Assembly (NCBI GenBank): GCA_023935145.1
Contig: CM043698.1
Location: 34,923,501 to 34,987,500, forward strand
Length of the DNA stretch: 64,000 nucleotides
DNA from: Bretschneidera sinensis
Lineage: Eukaryota > Streptophyta > Magnoliopsida > Brassicales > Akaniaceae
Direction of reading: 5' to 3'
In this document: one piece after another, positions 59,898 to 64,000 of the stretch
How the letters are laid out: the number at the start of each line of letters is the position of its first letter
Position numbering within the stretch: the stretch's first letter is position 1
Notes under the pieces: generated by a model
What the model saw: the letters and a program-made list of their open reading frames with translations, nothing else
Told to the model about the DNA's origin: nothing
Database searches by the model: none
Program-made: the position numbers and the translations under genes

Positions 59898-62800
59898 TGG
59901 CATGGACCGGTCCTTTCGGTGGATAAAAGTGACCATGTGAATGGACAAATTATCAAAAGTAATTTTGGTAACAACAACTCATGTGAATAAACAGTATTAA
60001 TGTGAATGAACAATGGTTTCTTGAAACCTATAAATTGGCTCTCACTTGTAATCAAAATACACAACATCAATCAGAGTATTTAGAGAGAGTTTGAGAGAAA
60101 AGTTCAAGAGAAAAATATAATTGGGTGTAGGTTGTGAGTTGTAAGTGCTGTAAACACTTTGTATTTTTCTCCCTTAAGTAAAAACGATCTGCAGCAGGTT
60201 CGAAGACGTAGGCACAATTGGTCGAACTCCGTCATCAAATTTTGTATGTGTGTTATTTCCGTTGTTATTTCACATTCTCACTAATCTGGTTTTATAGAGA
60301 AATCTGCGTAATTTCTCAACAACTGGTATCAGAGCGTTTGGTGGTAAATTCTGTCAGCTTTCTGCGAGGTTACTATTCACATAAATAGTAAAATTTGTGA
60401 ATAGTGAAATTTTGTCGACGTTACTGGTCCATCGGCAATGGTGTTCTAATACACGGAGGTTCACAAAAATAGTCAGAAACAATCTAGAGAAAGTCAGATT
60501 CTAGTGGGAGTGATGACCGTAGACGAAGGGAAGATGAAACTCGAGAAGTTCAATGGTGCAGATTTCAGGTTCTGAAAAATGCAGATAGAGGATTATCTGT
60601 ATCAAAGAAATTTGTATCAACCTCTCTCTAGAAAGAAGCCAAAAACTATGAAGAATGAAGACTGGGCTCTTCTAGACAGACAAGCCCTCGGAGTTATCCG
60701 ATTAACATTCTCCCGCAATGTTGCTTTCAACATAGCAAAGGAAAAGACCACGGTGGGTCTTATGACGACTCTCTCCAATATGTATGAGAAGCGATCAGCC
60801 TCCAACAAATTTCACTTAATGAGGCAGTTATTTAATTTGCGGATGACAGAAGGTGCATCGGTAGCTCAACATCTCAATGAACTCAATACAGTCACAACCC
60901 AATTGAGTTCAGTTGAAATTGAATTTGATGAAGAAGTACGAGCATTAATACTTTTGTCTTCTCTACCAGAAAGTTGGAATGCTACTGTCACGGCTGTGAG
61001 TAGCTCGTCGGGAAGCAATAAGTTGAAATTTGATGATGTTCGTGATCTGGTTCTCAGTGAAGAGATTCGACGGAAAGAGTCGGGTGAATCGTCAACCTCT
61101 TCAGTTTTGCATACAGAGTCAAGAGGAAGAAATTCAACCAGAGGGAATGGACGCGGCAGATCGAACTACCGAGGTAGATTAAAGGACAGGAGGTCCAAAT
61201 CCAGGAATCCCAATAATTCCCATAGCTCGAAGACCGTCAAGTGTTGGAACTGCGGGAAGACTGGGCACTATAAAAATCAGTGCAAGAGTGCACCGAAGGA
61301 CCAGGAGGCAAAGGGAGAAGAAAATGTTACTTCCACCTCAGGAGGAGATGATGCGTTGATATGCTCTTTGGAGAGCAGTGAGGAGTTTTGGGTGTTAAAC
61401 TCTGGAGCATCATTCCACGCTACTTCGCAGAAAGAATTCTTCGAGAGGTATGTCCCCGAAAACCTTAGAAATGTATATCTTAGTGATGATCAACCTTGTG
61501 TTATTATTGGTAAAGGTGTAGTGAAGATTAAGTTGAACGGGTCTGTTTGGGAGCTGAAGGATGCCAGGCATATTCCTGACCTGAGAAAGAACTTAATCTC
61601 AGTAGGACAGTTGACCAACAAAGGCTATACTACGATCTTTCATGGTGATGACTGGAAGATTTCAAAGGGCGCAATGACGGTTGCTCGGGGCAAAAAGAGT
61701 GGTACTCTTTACATAACAGCAGGGGCATGCTGTTCAATTGCAGTTGCAACAGGAAACAAAAATCCCAATATGTGGCACCAGAGACTTGGCCATATGAGAG
61801 AGAAGGGGATGAAAATTATGCACTCGAAAGGGAAACTTCCAGGTCTACAGTCAGTTGAGATAGACATGTGCGAAGATTGCATACTTGGAAAGCAGAAGAG
61901 GGTCAACTTTTAGACAAGTGGCAGAACCCCAAAGAAAGAGAGACTAGAGCTCATTCACTCTGATGTTTGGGGACCAACGACCGTTTCATCTATTGGTGGG
62001 AAACACTACTTCGTGACTTTCATTGATGATCACTCTTGGAAGGTATGGGTTTACTTTCTAAAGCATAAGTTTGAAGTGTTTGAGGCTTTCAGGAGATGGA
62101 AAGCTATGGTTGAAAATGAGACAGGTCTGAAGACTAAAAAGCTCATAATCGACAATGGTGGTGAATATGAAGACACCGGACTCAAGAAGTTCTGCTATGA
62201 GCATGGGATCAGAATAGAGAGAACTGTGCCGGGTACGCCTCAACATAATGGTGTAGCTGAGCGTATGAACCGAACATTGACAGAAAGAGCTAGAAGCATT
62301 CGTATACAGTCAGGTCTACCGAAGCAGTTCTGGGCAGAAGCAGTCAACACAGCAGTTTACTTGATCAACCGAGACCCATCGGTTCCATTGAAGCATAGAA
62401 TACTAGAGGAGGTATGGAGCGGAAAAAAGGTAAAACTATCACATCTAAAAGTTTTCGGTTGTGTAGCATATGTGCATATTAGTGATCAAGGCAGGAATAA
62501 GCTTGATCCTAAATCCAAGAAATGCACCTTCATCGGCTATGGTGAGGATGAGTTTGTCTACCGCATTTGGGATGACGAAAACAAAAAGGTGATCCACAGC
62601 AGAGATGTGATTTTCAACGAAAAAATAATGTACAAGGACAGGCACAAAACTGACACCAGCAACTCAAAACAGAGTGGGCCAACATTTACAGATGCAGATG
62701 ATGTCCCAGATAGTCCCGTGACGGAGCCAATCGTAGCAAGTCCTCAGCTAGAGGAACTTGTTGGATAGAGTAGTGCGCAGCAGTCTGACACACCACAGCC

Positions 62801-64000
62801 TCCTACTCCAGCTCCTGTTTTGAGAAGGTCTTCTCGGCCTCATGTGCCAAACAAGAGATACATGAATTATTTGTTGCTGATTGATGGAGGGGAGCATGAA
62901 TGCTATGATGAAGTTAGTCAGACTGGAGATGCTCGCGAGTAGGAGCTTGCCATGAAAGACGAGATGAATTCTCTGATCTCCAACCAGACATGAAAACTAG
63001 CTGAGTTACCCATGGGGAAAAAGACACTTCACAACAAATGGGTGTATCGGGTGAAAGAGGAACATGATGGTTCTAAGAGATACAAAGCCCGACTAGTTGT
63101 CAAAGGATTCCAGTAAAAGGAAGGAATTGACTACACTGATATTTTTGCTCCTGTTGTGAAACTCAATTCTATCAGATCAGTATTGAGTATTGTTGCCATT
63201 AATGATCTTTATTTTGAACAGTTAGACGTGAAGACCGCATTTCTTCACGGAGACTTGGATGAGCAGATAGACATGCACCAGCCAGAAGGTTTTTCAGAAA
63301 GAGGGAAGGAGAACATAGTGTGCAGACTTAAGAAGAGTTTGTATGGTCTGAAACAAGCCCCAAGACAGTGGTACAGAAAGTTTGACAGCTTCATGCACAA
63401 GGAAGGTTTCCATTAGTGCAACGCCGACCACTGTTGCTATTTCAAAAGATATCAATCCAATTATATCATTTTACTACTTTATGTCGATGATATGTTAGTA
63501 GCTGGTTTAGATATGGATGATATCAGAAGATTGAAGTAGCAATTGTCAAAGGAGTTAGACATGAAGGACTTGGGTCCAGCAAAGAAGATTCTTGGAATGC
63601 AAATCACAAGAGATAAGCAAAGAGGGATTTTGCAGTTATCTCTGGTAGAGTACATCAACCGTGTTTTGCAGAGATTCAACATGGGCAACGCCAAGCCAGT
63701 CAGCACACCCTTGGCAAGTCACTTTTGATTATCCAAGGGCCAGTCCCTTCAGACAGAAGAAGAGAGAGATTTCATGGCTAAGGTTCCTTACACCTTAGCC
63801 GTTGGGAGTTTGATGTACGCAATGGTCTGTACGAGACCAGACATTGGCCATGCAGTGGGAGTTGTTAGCAGGTTTATGTCAAATCTAGGGAAAGCTCATT
63901 GGGAAGCAGTAAAGTGGATTTTGAGGTATCTACAAGGCACCACAAAGAAGTGTTTGTACTTTGGTAAGGGTGAGTTAAAAGTACAAGGCTAAGTAGACGC
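59898..64000 (+). mobile_element. Ty1/copia retrotransposon, 5' LTR and most of gag-pol; runs off the window
   Basis: The 5' LTR (59898-60321, 424 bp) starts TGGCATGGAC at the exact point where thaumatin-like homology stops and ends TTCTCAACA; the primer site TGGTATCAGAGC follows at 60324-60335. A TATA box (CTATAAAT) lies at about 60028-60035. The coding region starts at 60513. Gene order gag, protease, integrase, reverse transcriptase identifies Ty1/copia. The 3' LTR is beyond 64000. Confidence 0.9.
60513..63992 (+). pseudogene. copia gag-pol, one frame with ten in-frame stops and no frameshift seen
   Basis: Frame 60513 onward stays continuous for 1160 codons. Domains: gag (UBN2-like, to about 61200), zinc knuckle CWNCGKTGHYKNQC (about 61243-61284), protease with LNSGASFH in place of the canonical DSGA, GAG-pre-integrase MWHQRLGHM, integrase core with visible acidic sites (SDVWGP, IIDNGGEY, NGVAERMNRT), then reverse transcriptase with LDVKTAFLHGDL and YVDDMLVAG (about 63480-63506). 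Stops are at 60573 (TGA), 61911 (TAG), 62766 (TAG), 62940 (TAG), 62991 (TGA), 63114 (TAA), 63414 (TAG), 63537 (TAG), 63726 (TGA) and 63990 (TAA). The protease Asp is Asn. The element is therefore inactive. Confidence 0.9.

Noticed and set aside
59699..60070. 123-codon minus-strand frame
   Set aside because: Antisense shadow of the third thaumatin-like fragment running into the copia LTR.
1..64000. CRISPR arrays, bacterial operons or riboswitches
   Set aside because: The window is plant nuclear DNA; no spaced repeat array of the CRISPR kind and no such structure was seen.

Overview
This 64 kb window is nuclear DNA from a flowering plant, almost certainly a eudicot and possibly a woody one. 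It is AT-rich, most genes have introns, the recognisable genes are plant families (PATROL1-type MUN protein, class B heat-shock factor, CASP-like, MYB3R, thaumatin-like), and gaps and introns are full of old plant transposons (LINEs, hAT, Ty1/copia, Gypsy-type LTRs). I cannot name a species.

Layout. 1-18.1 kb: the 3' half of a PATROL1/UNC-13-like gene (+, 15 exons visible) whose introns hold about ten fragments of LINE elements in both orientations and one clean hAT-type miniature element. 19.7-20.3 kb: a single-exon C2-domain gene (-). 20.4-30.0 kb: gene desert with fold-back elements, a Gypsy-type solo LTR and a small Ty1/copia-type element with both LTRs. 30.0-32.1 kb: HSFB2-type heat-shock factor gene (-) with two perfect heat-shock elements upstream. 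34.4-39.0 kb: RH47-type DEAD-box helicase (+), with a probable 2.5 kb intron in its 5' leader that contains a LINE split by a hAT-like element. 39.2-39.6 kb: RNase H pseudogene. 39.9-40.9 kb: CASP-like membrane protein (-, 3 exons). 41.7-45.1 kb: UDP-glucose 4-epimerase (-, 9 exons). 47.0-51.3 kb: a decayed three-repeat MYB (MYB3R) gene (-). 51.9-57.2 kb: a tandem segmental duplication that leaves a dead thaumatin-like stub, then an intact thaumatin-like gene (+). 57.6 kb: an orphan ALY/THO4 3' exon (-). 58.5-59.9 kb: a third, broken thaumatin-like copy, split by a hAT-like element and cut by a Ty1/copia element that fills the rest of the window.

The intact genes are unrelated housekeeping or stress genes and do not form a pathway cluster. 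No new biochemical system was found. The most informative features are genome-dynamic: three transposon insertions dated relative to each other by nesting, target-site duplications readable by eye, a gag-pol frame killed only by base substitutions, and a MYB3R/thaumatin-like locus decaying by duplication and frameshift. Exon borders were placed by eye from splice sites, reading phase and recalled family sequence; no alignment was run.
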